From CAZQYC01 sp043746555 (GTDB taxonomy: Bacteria > Pseudomonadota > Gammaproteobacteria > Steroidobacterales > Steroidobacteraceae), in the NCBI GenBank assembly GCA_043746555.1, contig JAYTQU010000026.1, positions 1-6,239 of the forward strand: a stretch of DNA of 6,239 bases. Direction: 5' to 3'. The first letter of the stretch is position 1, and each line of letters begins with the position of its first letter. The notes beneath the pieces were generated by a model that was given only the letters and a program-made list of their open reading frames with translations, was not told the origin of the DNA and searched no databases. This document shows positions 1 through 6,075 of this stretch, piece after piece. A program made the position numbers and the translations under genes.

Positions 1-597
1 GGTGCGTTCGATTTCCAACTGTCGGCCGATCAACGGATCGATGCGGCCCTCAATAGCGAGTTTATTGAGATTGGTGGCGTATTTGTCGAGCGCCGTGCCG
101 CCCTCGGGTTCTTCCTTGCCGCCTTCGCCGATTGCGGTGTCTTCCTTGTCGGGGCGCTCGTCGCCGATCTTCGAGAGACCGTGCGACACATAGTTGGTGA
201 CATCGAGTCGCGCCACATCCTGCATCGACAACAAATACGCGGCATGCGAATGCTTTTCGCTGAAGATGGCGATCAAGACGTTCGCCGCGGTCACTTCTTT
301 CTTGCCGCCCGATTGCACTTGGAACAACGCACGCTGCAATACGCGCTGGAATCCCAATGTGGGTTGAACCTCGCGGTCGTCATCCACTTTGAGGCGTGGC
401 GTGGTTTGGTCGATGAAATCCTTCAAATCCTTACGCAGCTTGCCGACATCGGCGCCGCAAGCGCGCAGCACTTCGCGCACCTTGGGCGTGTCGACAATCG
501 CCAGAAGCAAGTGCTCGACCGTCATGAACTCGTGACGCGCGTCGCGTGCCGTTTGAAACGCTTCGTTGAGACAGATTTCCAGTTCGCTGCTAAGCAT
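1..597 (-). CDS. clpA: ClpA, ATP-dependent Clp protease ATP-binding subunit (5' part only, cut by window edge)
   Basis: ClpA is the cytoplasmic AAA+ unfoldase that threads substrates into the ClpP protease. Only the first 199 codons are present, and the gene runs off the left edge. I translated the minus strand from the ATG at 597. Residues 1-140 form the Clp N domain that docks ClpS, with HEFMTVEHLLLAI at 22-34. An acidic, Gly-rich linker follows at about 160-172 (KEDTAIGEGGKEEPEGG region). The start of the D1 module is seen in the last 20 residues, including GRIDPLIGRQLEIER. The first Walker A motif would lie just beyond the window; the E. coli protein is about 758 residues. The start codon touches the clpS stop (TAAATG on the minus strand), and a GGAAG Shine-Dalgarno at 606-610 lies inside clpS 8 bases upstream, so translational coupling is likely. 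The N-domain sequence together with the clpS neighbour favours ClpA over ClpB or ClpC. Confidence 0.96.
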   Translation of the reverse strand, partial: MLSSELEICLNEAFQTARDARHEFMTVEHLLLAIVDTPKVREVLRACGADVGKLRKDLKDFIDQTTPRLKVDDDREVQPTLGFQRVLQRALFQVQSGGKKEVTAANVLIAIFSEKHSHAAYLLSMQDVARLDVTNYVSHGLSKIGDERPDKEDTAIGEGGKEEPEGGTALDKYATNLNKLAIEGRIDPLIGRQLEIERT

Positions 598-915
598 TTA
601 ATTTTCTTCCATCGTGCACAGAAGAGGATGTTGGTGCTGACGCGCGTACGCGGTCGTTTGCGCCACTTTGGTTTCGGCGATTTCGTAGGTGAATACGCCG
701 CACACGCCCTTGCCGCGAGTATGCACTTCGAGCATGACTCGTGTTGCCTTGGTGCGCTCTAGGCCGAAGATGCGCTCTAGCACATCCACGACAAACTCCA
801 TCGGCGTGAAGTCGTCGTTCAGCAAGATGACTTGGTACAGCGGCGGCCGTTTGACCTCCGGCTTCGCCTCCTCCACCACCAGCCCGCGCTCCGGACCGAT
901 ATTCTCTTCGCTCAT
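598..915 (-). CDS. clpS: ClpS, adaptor of the ClpAP protease (N-degron recognition)
   Basis: ClpS is a small cytoplasmic adaptor that binds proteins with bulky N-terminal residues (Leu, Phe, Tyr, Trp) and hands them to ClpA for ClpP degradation. The 105-residue product has the usual length. A variable, flexible N-terminal extension (1-24) precedes the core. The N-degron pocket is intact: N33-D34-D35 in YQVILLNDDFTPMEFV, gatekeeper M39, and H65 in the MLEVHTRGKG segment. The family C-terminal block AETKVA...YAR...HPLLCTME is also present. The ATG at 915 gives the normal N-terminus but has no clear Shine-Dalgarno. A second ATG at 925 is in another frame. A sigma70-type promoter lies at 943-971, and clpA follows with no gap. 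The divergent neighbour is gspC. The family assignment is secure. Confidence 0.97.
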   Translation of the reverse strand: MSEENIGPERGLVVEEAKPEVKRPPLYQVILLNDDFTPMEFVVDVLERIFGLERTKATRVMLEVHTRGKGVCGVFTYEIAETKVAQTTAYARQHQHPLLCTMEEN

Positions 916-923
916 GGTCGTAC

Positions 924-996
924 ATACAGAGTTGATACAGTCTTTATAGGGTGGAATGGTTCGTAAAACAAGGCGTCCATCGATGTTCGTATACAG
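924..996. repeat. Short direct repeats ATACAG around the clpS promoter
   Basis: ATACAG occurs three times in the same orientation, at 924-929, 935-940 and 991-996. The first two copies are 11 bases apart, about one helical turn, between the predicted -10 and the clpS start. The third lies upstream of the -35 and matches the first over eight bases (ATACAGAG at 924-931 and 991-998). The arrangement could be an operator, but the motif is short and I recognise no regulator for it. It does not fit a LexA box, because the copies are direct rather than inverted. Confidence 0.3.
943..971 (-). promoter_or_regulatory. Putative sigma70 promoter of clpS-clpA
   Basis: On the minus strand a -35 element TTGTTT (966-971, three of six consensus bases, including the strong TTG) is followed by exactly 17 bases and a -10 element TATAAA (943-948, five of six). 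This would place the transcription start near 936 and give a short leader of about 20 bases before the clpS ATG at 915. Position, spacing and the -10 match are good; the -35 is weak. This is inference from sequence only. Confidence 0.5.
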
Positions 997-1032
997 AGGT
1001 TATCGGATCACGCCAGCTCTATCCCGGATTTA

Positions 1033-1104
1033 CTACAACAGCCTGACCCACATGTCGTCAGATAGCTGCAACTCTTGAGCGATCCGGTCCGCAATCCGTA
1101 TCAT
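1033..1104 (-). CDS. Possible 23-residue small ORF, or remnant of a larger gene
   Basis: An ATG at 1104 on the minus strand opens 23 codons (MIRIADRIAQELQLSDD, then MWVRLL) that end in tandem stops TAG-TAA. GAAGG lies 9 bases upstream and could serve as a ribosome binding site. The predicted peptide is amphipathic and helix-like. Its pattern (RIADRIAQELQLSDD) resembles a helix commonly seen in HD or HD-GYP domain proteins, where it precedes the LHDIGK motif, but no such motif follows here. It could be a real small protein, a decayed gene end or chance. The frame is closed by a TGA only four codons upstream of the ATG. Confidence 0.17.
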   Translation of the reverse strand: MIRIADRIAQELQLSDDMWVRLL

Positions 1105-1173
1105 GCACGCGTGCCTTCAAACCCCCATACCACCGAATGATTGACACCAGGCCACAGCTTAAGGCTTGCGGCA

Positions 1174-1209
1174 CTAAATTCTTCGGCGTAGGTCACATCG
1201 AAAACGCAT
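1174..1209 (-). CDS. Possible 11-residue Arg-rich leader peptide ORF
   Basis: An ATG at 1209 on the minus strand opens MRFRCDLRRRI followed by TAG. It sits six bases after AGGAGG, within the perfect Shine-Dalgarno at 1213-1223. Five of eleven residues are Arg, and several codons are ones that are rare in E. coli (CGA twice, AGA, CTA). Such a design recalls leader peptides whose translation controls a downstream gene. Here that would be clpS, which starts 258 bases further on. No attenuator hairpin was identified, and the arrangement may be chance. Confidence 0.2.
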   Translation of the reverse strand: MRFRCDLRRRI

Positions 1210-1212
1210 AAT
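1207..1212 (+). promoter_or_regulatory. Weak -10-like element upstream of gspC
   Basis: CATAAT matches TATAAT in five of six bases and lies 43 bases before the gspC ATG, where a promoter is expected. No convincing -35 lies 16-18 bases upstream; the best is TTCGGC at 1182-1187 with a 19-base spacer. Treat it only as a candidate. An activator-dependent or alternative sigma promoter remains possible. Confidence 0.2.
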
Positions 1213-1223
1213 TCACCTCCTTT
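1213..1223 (-). promoter_or_regulatory. Perfect Shine-Dalgarno on the minus strand (16S rRNA 3'-end mimic on the plus strand)
   Basis: The minus strand reads AAAGGAGGTGA, full complementarity to the conserved 3' end of 16S rRNA. Equivalently, the plus strand reads TCACCTCCTTT, identical to that 3' end. No recognised gene uses it: the ATG at the ideal distance (1209) opens only 11 codons. On the plus strand the sequence would lie in or near the gspC leader, where it could mask a ribosome binding site. It is far stronger than the ribosome sites of clpS, gspC, gspD or gspE. Confidence 0.4.
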
Positions 1224-1249
1224 GGACTTTCCGCACAGGATTTGGACTT
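1221..1249. repeat. 9-base direct repeat immediately upstream of gspC
   Basis: TTTGGACTT occurs at 1221-1229 and again at 1241-1249, exactly 20 bases apart, about two helical turns. A third partial copy, TTGGAC, is at 1248-1253. The second copy ends six bases before the gspC start codon at 1256 and occupies the normal Shine-Dalgarno region. It may be a protein- or RNA-binding site controlling gspC, or a chance duplication. Confidence 0.35.
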
Positions 1250-1255
1250 GGACAC

Positions 1256-2227
1256 ATGAATCTGCCGGCCACTTTTCACGGACTACAAAACGTCGCCGCA
1301 GGCGAGGCACTGGCCCGTGTCGGAAAGTTAATGCCGCGCATCGTCATAGTCGGACTGGTCGCGGTGATCGCATGGCAATTGGCGCGCTTCACGTGGATCT
1401 TGGTGCCGAAACGCGCCGACACCGCTCCGCTTGCCTTCACGGCCGCGCCTATCGACATGCCGGTGCGTGCCGTCAACGCGCAAAAAATTGCCGACGCTCA
1501 TCTCTTTGGCGCAGCCAACGCCGCGGGTAGCGATATCGACGTTGCAAATGCGCCGCGGACGCAAATGACACTGGTGTTGTCGGGCACGATTGCGTCAAGC
1601 GATCCCGCCAAGGGGTTTGCGTTCATCGGGGAATCGGCGGCAGCCGCGAAATTTTTGAAAGTCGGCGAACAAGTTGGCGGCGCGGCGCGATTGCATTCGG
1701 TGTACCCGGATCGTGTGATGCTGGACCGCGGCGGCCGCTTGGAAGCGCTGTTACTCCCGCGACCCGGCAGCGGACTCGTAGGCGCGCGTCCACCGCCAGC
1801 TTTCGCCGCAAACCCTCCATCGTCGCGCTTTGCGGAGAACGTTAGGCGTATCGCAGAAACCAATCCGGCAGCTTTCAGTGAGATCGTTCGTCCTCAGCCG
1901 TTCATGGCGCAGGGAGTTATGCAGGGTTTTCGTGTCTATCCTGGCCGCAATCGCCAACAATTCGCGAAACTCGGATTGCAGCCTGGCGATCTAGTCAAGG
2001 CAATCAATGGCACGCCGCTCGACGATCCACAACGCAGCGGAGAGATATTCAACACGCTATCGGCTTCCGATCGCGCGCAAATCACGATTGAGCGCAACGG
2101 ACAAGTCCAGACTATATCGCTCAATACTTCGCAGATCACGCTACCGGAAGTCGACGATACGACGCATCAAACGGGGATGCCGCCGCAGGAAATCCCGCAC
2201 GATTCGCTTGGCGCGCCGTTGCAGTAA
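1256..2227 (+). CDS. gspC: GspC, type II secretion inner-membrane connector with PDZ domain
   Basis: GspC spans the inner membrane and links the T2SS assembly platform to the GspD secretin; its periplasmic part may also select substrates. The 323-residue product has the family layout. A cytoplasmic stretch of about 25 residues is followed by a single membrane helix at about 27-50 (IVIVGLVAVIAWQLARF). The HR domain, which contacts secretin domain N0, spans about 82-168 and begins with HLFG. A Pro/Ala-rich linker follows at 170-190. A PDZ domain spans about 201-280, with GFRVYPGRN, LGLQPGDLVKAINGTPLDD and QITIERNGQ. The PDZ rather than a coiled coil places it with E. coli or Dickeya GspC, not Pseudomonas XcpP. 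I chose the ATG at 1256 because it keeps a normal cytoplasmic tail; its ribosome site is weak. An ATG at 1331 (residue 26) with GGAAAG only three bases upstream is an alternative. gspD follows after 55 bases. Confidence 0.93.
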   Translation: MNLPATFHGLQNVAAGEALARVGKLMPRIVIVGLVAVIAWQLARFTWILVPKRADTAPLAFTAAPIDMPVRAVNAQKIADAHLFGAANAAGSDIDVANAPRTQMTLVLSGTIASSDPAKGFAFIGESAAAAKFLKVGEQVGGAARLHSVYPDRVMLDRGGRLEALLLPRPGSGLVGARPPPAFAANPPSSRFAENVRRIAETNPAAFSEIVRPQPFMAQGVMQGFRVYPGRNRQQFAKLGLQPGDLVKAINGTPLDDPQRSGEIFNTLSASDRAQITIERNGQVQTISLNTSQITLPEVDDTTHQTGMPPQEIPHDSLGAPLQ

Positions 2228-2282
2228 TTTTCCGGTGCCACATTGTCCGACCCAAAAAATTAGACCCAGGATTCGTTTCATC

Positions 2283-4595
2283 ATGAGTCGTCACTTTGCC
2301 AATTGCTTCGATCGACGTGCGTTGCGACGGCTGCGTATCGCGCTTTTAACCTTTGGCGCGACGCTGCTGTTCGGCAGCGCAGCGCTAGCGCCAGTCGCTG
2401 CGCAACAGCAGCCCGCGCAATCGGCGGCTGGCAACGCGCAAATGGTGACGCCGAATTTCAAGGACGCCGACCTCGGTCAGATTATCGAGGCGGTGGCTTC
2501 CGTGACGCACAAAACCTTCATCATCGATCCGCGCGTGCGGGCGCAAGTCACGGTGCTGTCGAATACGCCGATGTCGCCCGATGCGTTCTACGAATTGTTT
2601 CTGTCGATTTTGCAAGTCAACAATTTCGCGGCGCTTCCCTCCGGCAATATCGTTAAAGTCATTCCCGCGGCCGATGCGCGCAACTTGCCGGCGAAGGATC
2701 TTCAGGAATACGTCAGCGCGACATCGGATGAAATGGTGACCCAAGTGATTGCGGTAAAGAACGTGAGCGCCGCGACTTTACTGCAAGCGATTCGCCCGTT
2801 GGTGCCGCAGTATGCGCATGTCGGCGTTATCGTTTCCGGGAACATGTTGATCATTTCCGACCGTGCCAGCAACGTGCATCGGATCATGAAGATCATTCAA
2901 CGCATCGATCAGGTGGGCGACGACTCCATCGACATCGTGCCACTGGAAAACGCCAGCGCCGCCGAAATCGTGCGGGTCGTCAATTCCTTGAATACCGGCG
3001 TGGCGCAACCGGATATACAAGCGATGTCGGCAAAAGTCGTCGCCGACGAACGCAGCAACAGCGTGCTCATCAGCGGCGAAAAGAATCAGCGACTACGCAT
3101 TAAAACGTTGATTACCTATTTAGACACACCGCTCAAGAGTGGCGGCGACACGCAAGTGCGTTACCTTTACTACGCGGATGCCGAAAAGCTGGCGGCGAAG
3201 CTTAAAGAGCAGATGCAGGGCATCGCGGCGGCGGCAACCGGTGCGCCCGCGGCCGGAGCGGCAGGCGCGGCGGCGGCGCAACAAGACCGCGGCATCAGTG
3301 TATGGCCCGACGCGCAAAATAACGCGTTGGTCATCACTGCGCCGCCAAAAGTCATGCGGCAGATCAATTTGATCGTGGACAAACTCGATATCCGCCGCAA
3401 GCAAGTCAAGGTCGAAGCGATTATCGTGGAGATGTCGATCGAGAAAAGCGCCGAGCTGGGATTTAATTGGATTATCGGACCCGGAACGGCAAACAGCGGC
3501 ACCGCGCCGATTGGAATATTCAACCAAGCCGTTGGTGGCACCACCATCGGTCAAGTGGCAGGCGCGGCGGCAGCGTTAAAAAACGGCAGCGCGAACACTA
3601 CCGTCGTCAATCCCTCCACCGGCGAGACCATAACAACTAGTAATCCAAATCCTGCCTTGGCCAGCATTGCCGCGGCGATTCCAACCGGCGTCACGCTGGG
3701 CGGCGGTCGTATTGAACCCAACGGCATCAACTTCGCGGTGTTGTTGCGCGCGCTGCGCGGTGACGGCCACACCAACATTATTTCCACGCCATCGATCATC
3801 ACGCTCGACAACGAGGAAGCAAAAATCGAAGTGGCCCAGGAGGTGCCGTTCTTGACCGGACAATACGCCAACACCGGCGCACAAGGCGGCGGTGGAGTCG
3901 TCAATCCGTTTCAAACGATTCAGCGACAAAAGGTCGGCACCATACTGAAGATCACACCGCAGATTAACGAAGCCGGCGGCGTGTTACTCAAGATCGATCA
4001 AGAGGCATCGAGTCTCGCGCAAGGCACACAAGGCGCGGTCGATCTCATCACCAACAAACGCACGATCAGTACGAAGGTGTTGGTGGACGACGGCGGTTTG
4101 ATCGTGTTGGGCGGTCTGATATCCGACGGCGTCACCGAAGGCGAAAACCGTGTTCCCATATTGGGATCGATTCCGCTGATCGGACAGCTCTTCAAAACAC
4201 GCAACTCAAATAAGAAGAAAACCGAGTTGATGGTGTTTATCCATCCCATCGTGCTCAAAGACGGTGAGCAAGCCGCTTACGAAACGAATTCAAAATACAA
4301 TTCGTTGCGCGATCGACAGATGGCGTACAGGAAGGGCAAGGTAACGCTGCTCCCCGGCGAAAAGCAGCCGGCGTTGCCGCCGCTTGAAGAGAAGACCCGG
4401 TATGTCGATCCGACCACGGCGCCTAAGGAAAAGCCCTCTAAAGGCGAAAACGTGATCGATGCGCGGGGCAATCCAGCACCGGTTCCGGAGAAGGCGCCGC
4501 CGGAACCTGAGACGTCTTCACCGCCACAAGCGCCTGCGACCAATCAGTCGCCGAATGCGCCAGGTACGCAACCGACGCAACCGATCACTCAATAA
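2283..4595 (+). CDS. gspD: GspD, type II secretion outer-membrane secretin
   Basis: GspD assembles a large multimeric outer-membrane channel through which folded exoproteins leave. The product has 770 residues, at the long end for the family. A Sec signal peptide (Arg-rich 11-18, hydrophobic 19-36) has a likely cleavage after VAA40. Next come N0 (about 53-130, starting VTPNFKDADLGQIIEAV), N1 (about 150-210), N2 (about 215-283) and N3 (about 288-370, with an Ala/Gly-rich loop at 315-332). The secretin core spans about 375-660 and carries VEAIIVEM, the gate region and the signature VPILGSIPLIGQLF at 624-637, ending in ELMVFIHPIVLKD. A Pro/Glu-rich tail of about 110 residues follows. The frame is open upstream into gspC, but the ATG at 2283 fits because the signal peptide begins there; AGGA lies 11 bases upstream. 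The stop is seven bases before gspE. Confidence 0.97.
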   Translation: MSRHFANCFDRRALRRLRIALLTFGATLLFGSAALAPVAAQQQPAQSAAGNAQMVTPNFKDADLGQIIEAVASVTHKTFIIDPRVRAQVTVLSNTPMSPDAFYELFLSILQVNNFAALPSGNIVKVIPAADARNLPAKDLQEYVSATSDEMVTQVIAVKNVSAATLLQAIRPLVPQYAHVGVIVSGNMLIISDRASNVHRIMKIIQRIDQVGDDSIDIVPLENASAAEIVRVVNSLNTGVAQPDIQAMSAKVVADERSNSVLISGEKNQRLRIKTLITYLDTPLKSGGDTQVRYLYYADAEKLAAKLKEQMQGIAAAATGAPAAGAAGAAAAQQDRGISVWPDAQNNALVITAPPKVMRQINLIVDKLDIRRKQVKVEAIIVEMSIEKSAELGFNWIIGPGTANSGTAPIGIFNQAVGGTTIGQVAGAAAALKNGSANTTVVNPSTGETITTSNPNPALASIAAAIPTGVTLGGGRIEPNGINFAVLLRALRGDGHTNIISTPSIITLDNEEAKIEVAQEVPFLTGQYANTGAQGGGGVVNPFQTIQRQKVGTILKITPQINEAGGVLLKIDQEASSLAQGTQGAVDLITNKRTISTKVLVDDGGLIVLGGLISDGVTEGENRVPILGSIPLIGQLFKTRNSNKKKTELMVFIHPIVLKDGEQAAYETNSKYNSLRDRQMAYRKGKVTLLPGEKQPALPPLEEKTRYVDPTTAPKEKPSKGENVIDARGNPAPVPEKAPPEPETSSPPQAPATNQSPNAPGTQPTQPITQ
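3225..3278 (+). repeat. Ala/Gly-rich low-complexity stretch inside gspD domain N3
   Basis: This GCG/GCC-rich segment encodes residues 315-332 of GspD, almost entirely Ala with Gly and a single Thr and Pro (AAAATGAPAAGAAGAAAA). It sits in a loop of the N3 domain between MQGI and RGISVWPD, a place where secretins often carry variable insertions. The triplet-like repeat could vary in length between strains by slippage without disturbing the frame. Confidence 0.6.
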
Positions 4596-4602
4596 ATTTC
4601 GC

Positions 4603-6075
4603 ATGAGTACGCCCGCACCCGCATTAACGTTCGCGTTCGCTAAACGACATGGCGTCTTCGTTCAGCAGACGAGTGACGGCGGCGTCGATGCGATATATCG
4701 AAGCGGCGCGAATCCCGCGAGCATTGCCGAAGTACGCCGCTACGTCGGCGTGCCGCTGCAACTCAAACGCGTTGACGCCGAGGAATTCGACCAGCTGCTA
4801 CGAACGCGATTTGAGTCCGGCACCGATTCGGCGGCGCAAATGGCCGGAGGTTTCGACGACGATGTGGATCTCGCACACATTGCGCAGGAGCTGCCGGAAC
4901 CATCCGATCTGTTGGAAAGCGACGATCACGCGCCGATTATCAAGTTGATCAACGCCATTCTTACGCAGGCAATCAAAGAAAATGCGTCCGACATCCACAT
5001 CGAACCGTTCGAGAATCGCTTAGTCGTTCGCTTCAGAGTGGACGGCGTATTGCGCGAAGTACTGCAATCGAAACGCGCCGTCGCACCGTTGGTTGTGTCG
5101 CGCGTCAAGGTCATGTCGAAGCTCGATATTGCCGAGAAAAGACTGCCGCAAGACGGACGTATTTCGCTCCGTATTGCCGGTCGCGCCGTCGATGTACGCG
5201 TCTCGACCATTCCGGCGGGGCATGGCGAACGCGTCGTGCTGCGTTTGCTCGACAAACAAGCCGGTCGCTTGGATTTCGGTCAACTCGGTATGGACGTGCG
5301 CATACAAGGGCTGATGGACGAACTCATCCATAAACCGCACGGCATTATTTTGGTCACGGGGCCGACCGGTTCGGGCAAGACCACGACGTTGTATGCTGGC
5401 CTTGAACGCATCAACGACAATACGCGCAACATCATGACGGTGGAAGACCCCATCGAGTATTACATCGACGGCATCGGTCAGACGCAGGTGAACACGAAAG
5501 TCGAAATGACGTTTGCTCGCGGCCTGCGCGCGATCCTGCGTCAAGATCCGGACGTGGTCATGGTCGGCGAAATTCGCGACTTGGAGACCGCCCATATCGC
5601 GGTGCAAGCCTCTCTCACAGGGCATCTGGTGTTATCGACGCTGCATACCAATACCGCCGTCGGCGCTGTCACCCGTCTCCGCGACATGGGCGTCGAACCG
5701 TTCTTATTGTCGTCAAGTTTGATCGGCGTTCTGGCGCAGCGTCTGGTGCGCGTTTTGAATCCGGAAAGCAAACAAGCGTATTTGGCCGGGGACTACGAAC
5801 GCCGCTTGCTCAACATTCCGCCGAATACGCCCGCTCCACAACTCTATCGCCCCGCCCCCGGTAGCGGACAAGGCTATAAGGGCCGCACCGGCATTTACGA
5901 ATTGGTCTTGGTGGACGACGCGATGCGAACCATGATTCACGATGGCGCAAGCGAACAAGACCTTGAGCGCCATGCGCGCATTTTAACGCCGAGTATTCGT
6001 GGCGACGGTCGGCAAAAGATTCTGGCGGGCGAAACCACGCTCGAAGAAGTGCTGCGCGTGACGAGAGAGGACTAG
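4603..6075 (+). CDS. gspE: GspE, type II secretion assembly ATPase lacking the zinc-binding cysteines
   Basis: GspE is the cytoplasmic hexameric ATPase that binds GspL and drives pseudopilus assembly. The product has 490 residues, near the usual size. The ATG at 4603 gives the family N-terminus (LTFAFAKRHGVF, 9-19); an earlier ATG at 4459 in frame would only add an Arg-rich shadow of gspD. The N-terminal domain (1-105) is followed by the N2 domain (about 110-235) with ASDIHIEP. The ATPase core has Walker A GPTGSGKTTT (253-262), Asp box EDPIEY (281-286), Walker B VVMVGEIRD with catalytic E323, and His box LTGHLVLSTLHTN (338-350). The C-terminus ends normally in TTLEEVLRVTRED. The C-terminal metal module normally has two CxxC pairs. 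Here they read NPES (386-389) and PAPG (417-420), and the whole protein has no Cys. GYKGRTGIYEL after it is intact. The gene starts seven bases after gspD and is probably translationally coupled. Confidence 0.96.
   Translation: MSTPAPALTFAFAKRHGVFVQQTSDGGVDAIYRSGANPASIAEVRRYVGVPLQLKRVDAEEFDQLLRTRFESGTDSAAQMAGGFDDDVDLAHIAQELPEPSDLLESDDHAPIIKLINAILTQAIKENASDIHIEPFENRLVVRFRVDGVLREVLQSKRAVAPLVVSRVKVMSKLDIAEKRLPQDGRISLRIAGRAVDVRVSTIPAGHGERVVLRLLDKQAGRLDFGQLGMDVRIQGLMDELIHKPHGIILVTGPTGSGKTTTLYAGLERINDNTRNIMTVEDPIEYYIDGIGQTQVNTKVEMTFARGLRAILRQDPDVVMVGEIRDLETAHIAVQASLTGHLVLSTLHTNTAVGAVTRLRDMGVEPFLLSSSLIGVLAQRLVRVLNPESKQAYLAGDYERRLLNIPPNTPAPQLYRPAPGSGQGYKGRTGIYELVLVDDAMRTMIHDGASEQDLERHARILTPSIRGDGRQKILAGETTLEEVLRVTRED

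Larger units (their letters stand above)
916..1255. other. Divergent intergenic region between clpS and gspC
   Basis: These 340 bases separate two divergently transcribed operons and should contain both promoters. I see the clpS promoter (943-971), ATACAG direct repeats (924-996), an inverted repeat CTGAC-N9-GTCAG (1043-1047 and 1057-1061), a 23-codon minus-strand ORF, a perfect minus-strand Shine-Dalgarno with an 11-codon ORF, and a 9-base direct repeat next to gspC. No full-length gene fits: the longest minus-strand reading frame here (1101-1310) overlaps gspC and resembles nothing I know as a whole. No intrinsic terminator is evident. Confidence 0.6.

Noticed and set aside
181..762. 193-codon plus-strand ORF across the clpA/clpS junction
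   Set aside because: It lies fully antisense to two clearly conserved genes, crosses their boundary and matches no family; it is a shadow of their codon bias.
590..925. 111-codon minus-strand ORF starting at an ATG ten bases before the clpS start
   Set aside because: It covers clpS in another frame, is Arg/Gly-rich and has no family features, while the clpS frame matches the family end to end.
1141..1146. Consensus -35 hexamer TTGACA on the plus strand
   Set aside because: No acceptable -10 element lies 16-18 bases downstream, so it is not called as the gspC promoter.
1101..1310. 69-codon minus-strand ORF as a complete gene
   Set aside because: Its first third is antisense to the gspC start and lacks a ribosome site, and the strong Shine-Dalgarno within it leads into a different frame.
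2007..2282. 92-codon upstream extension of the gspD frame
   Set aside because: It overlaps gspC, is Arg/Ser-rich and would bury the GspD signal peptide; the ATG at 2283 gives a proper secreted N-terminus.
4459..4602. 48-codon upstream extension of the gspE frame
   Set aside because: It is an Arg-rich shadow of the Pro-rich GspD tail; the conserved GspE N-terminus begins just after the ATG at 4603.
5020..5625. 201-codon minus-strand ORF inside gspE
   Set aside because: Antisense to the most conserved part of GspE, with a His/Arg/Asp-rich composition typical of shadow frames.
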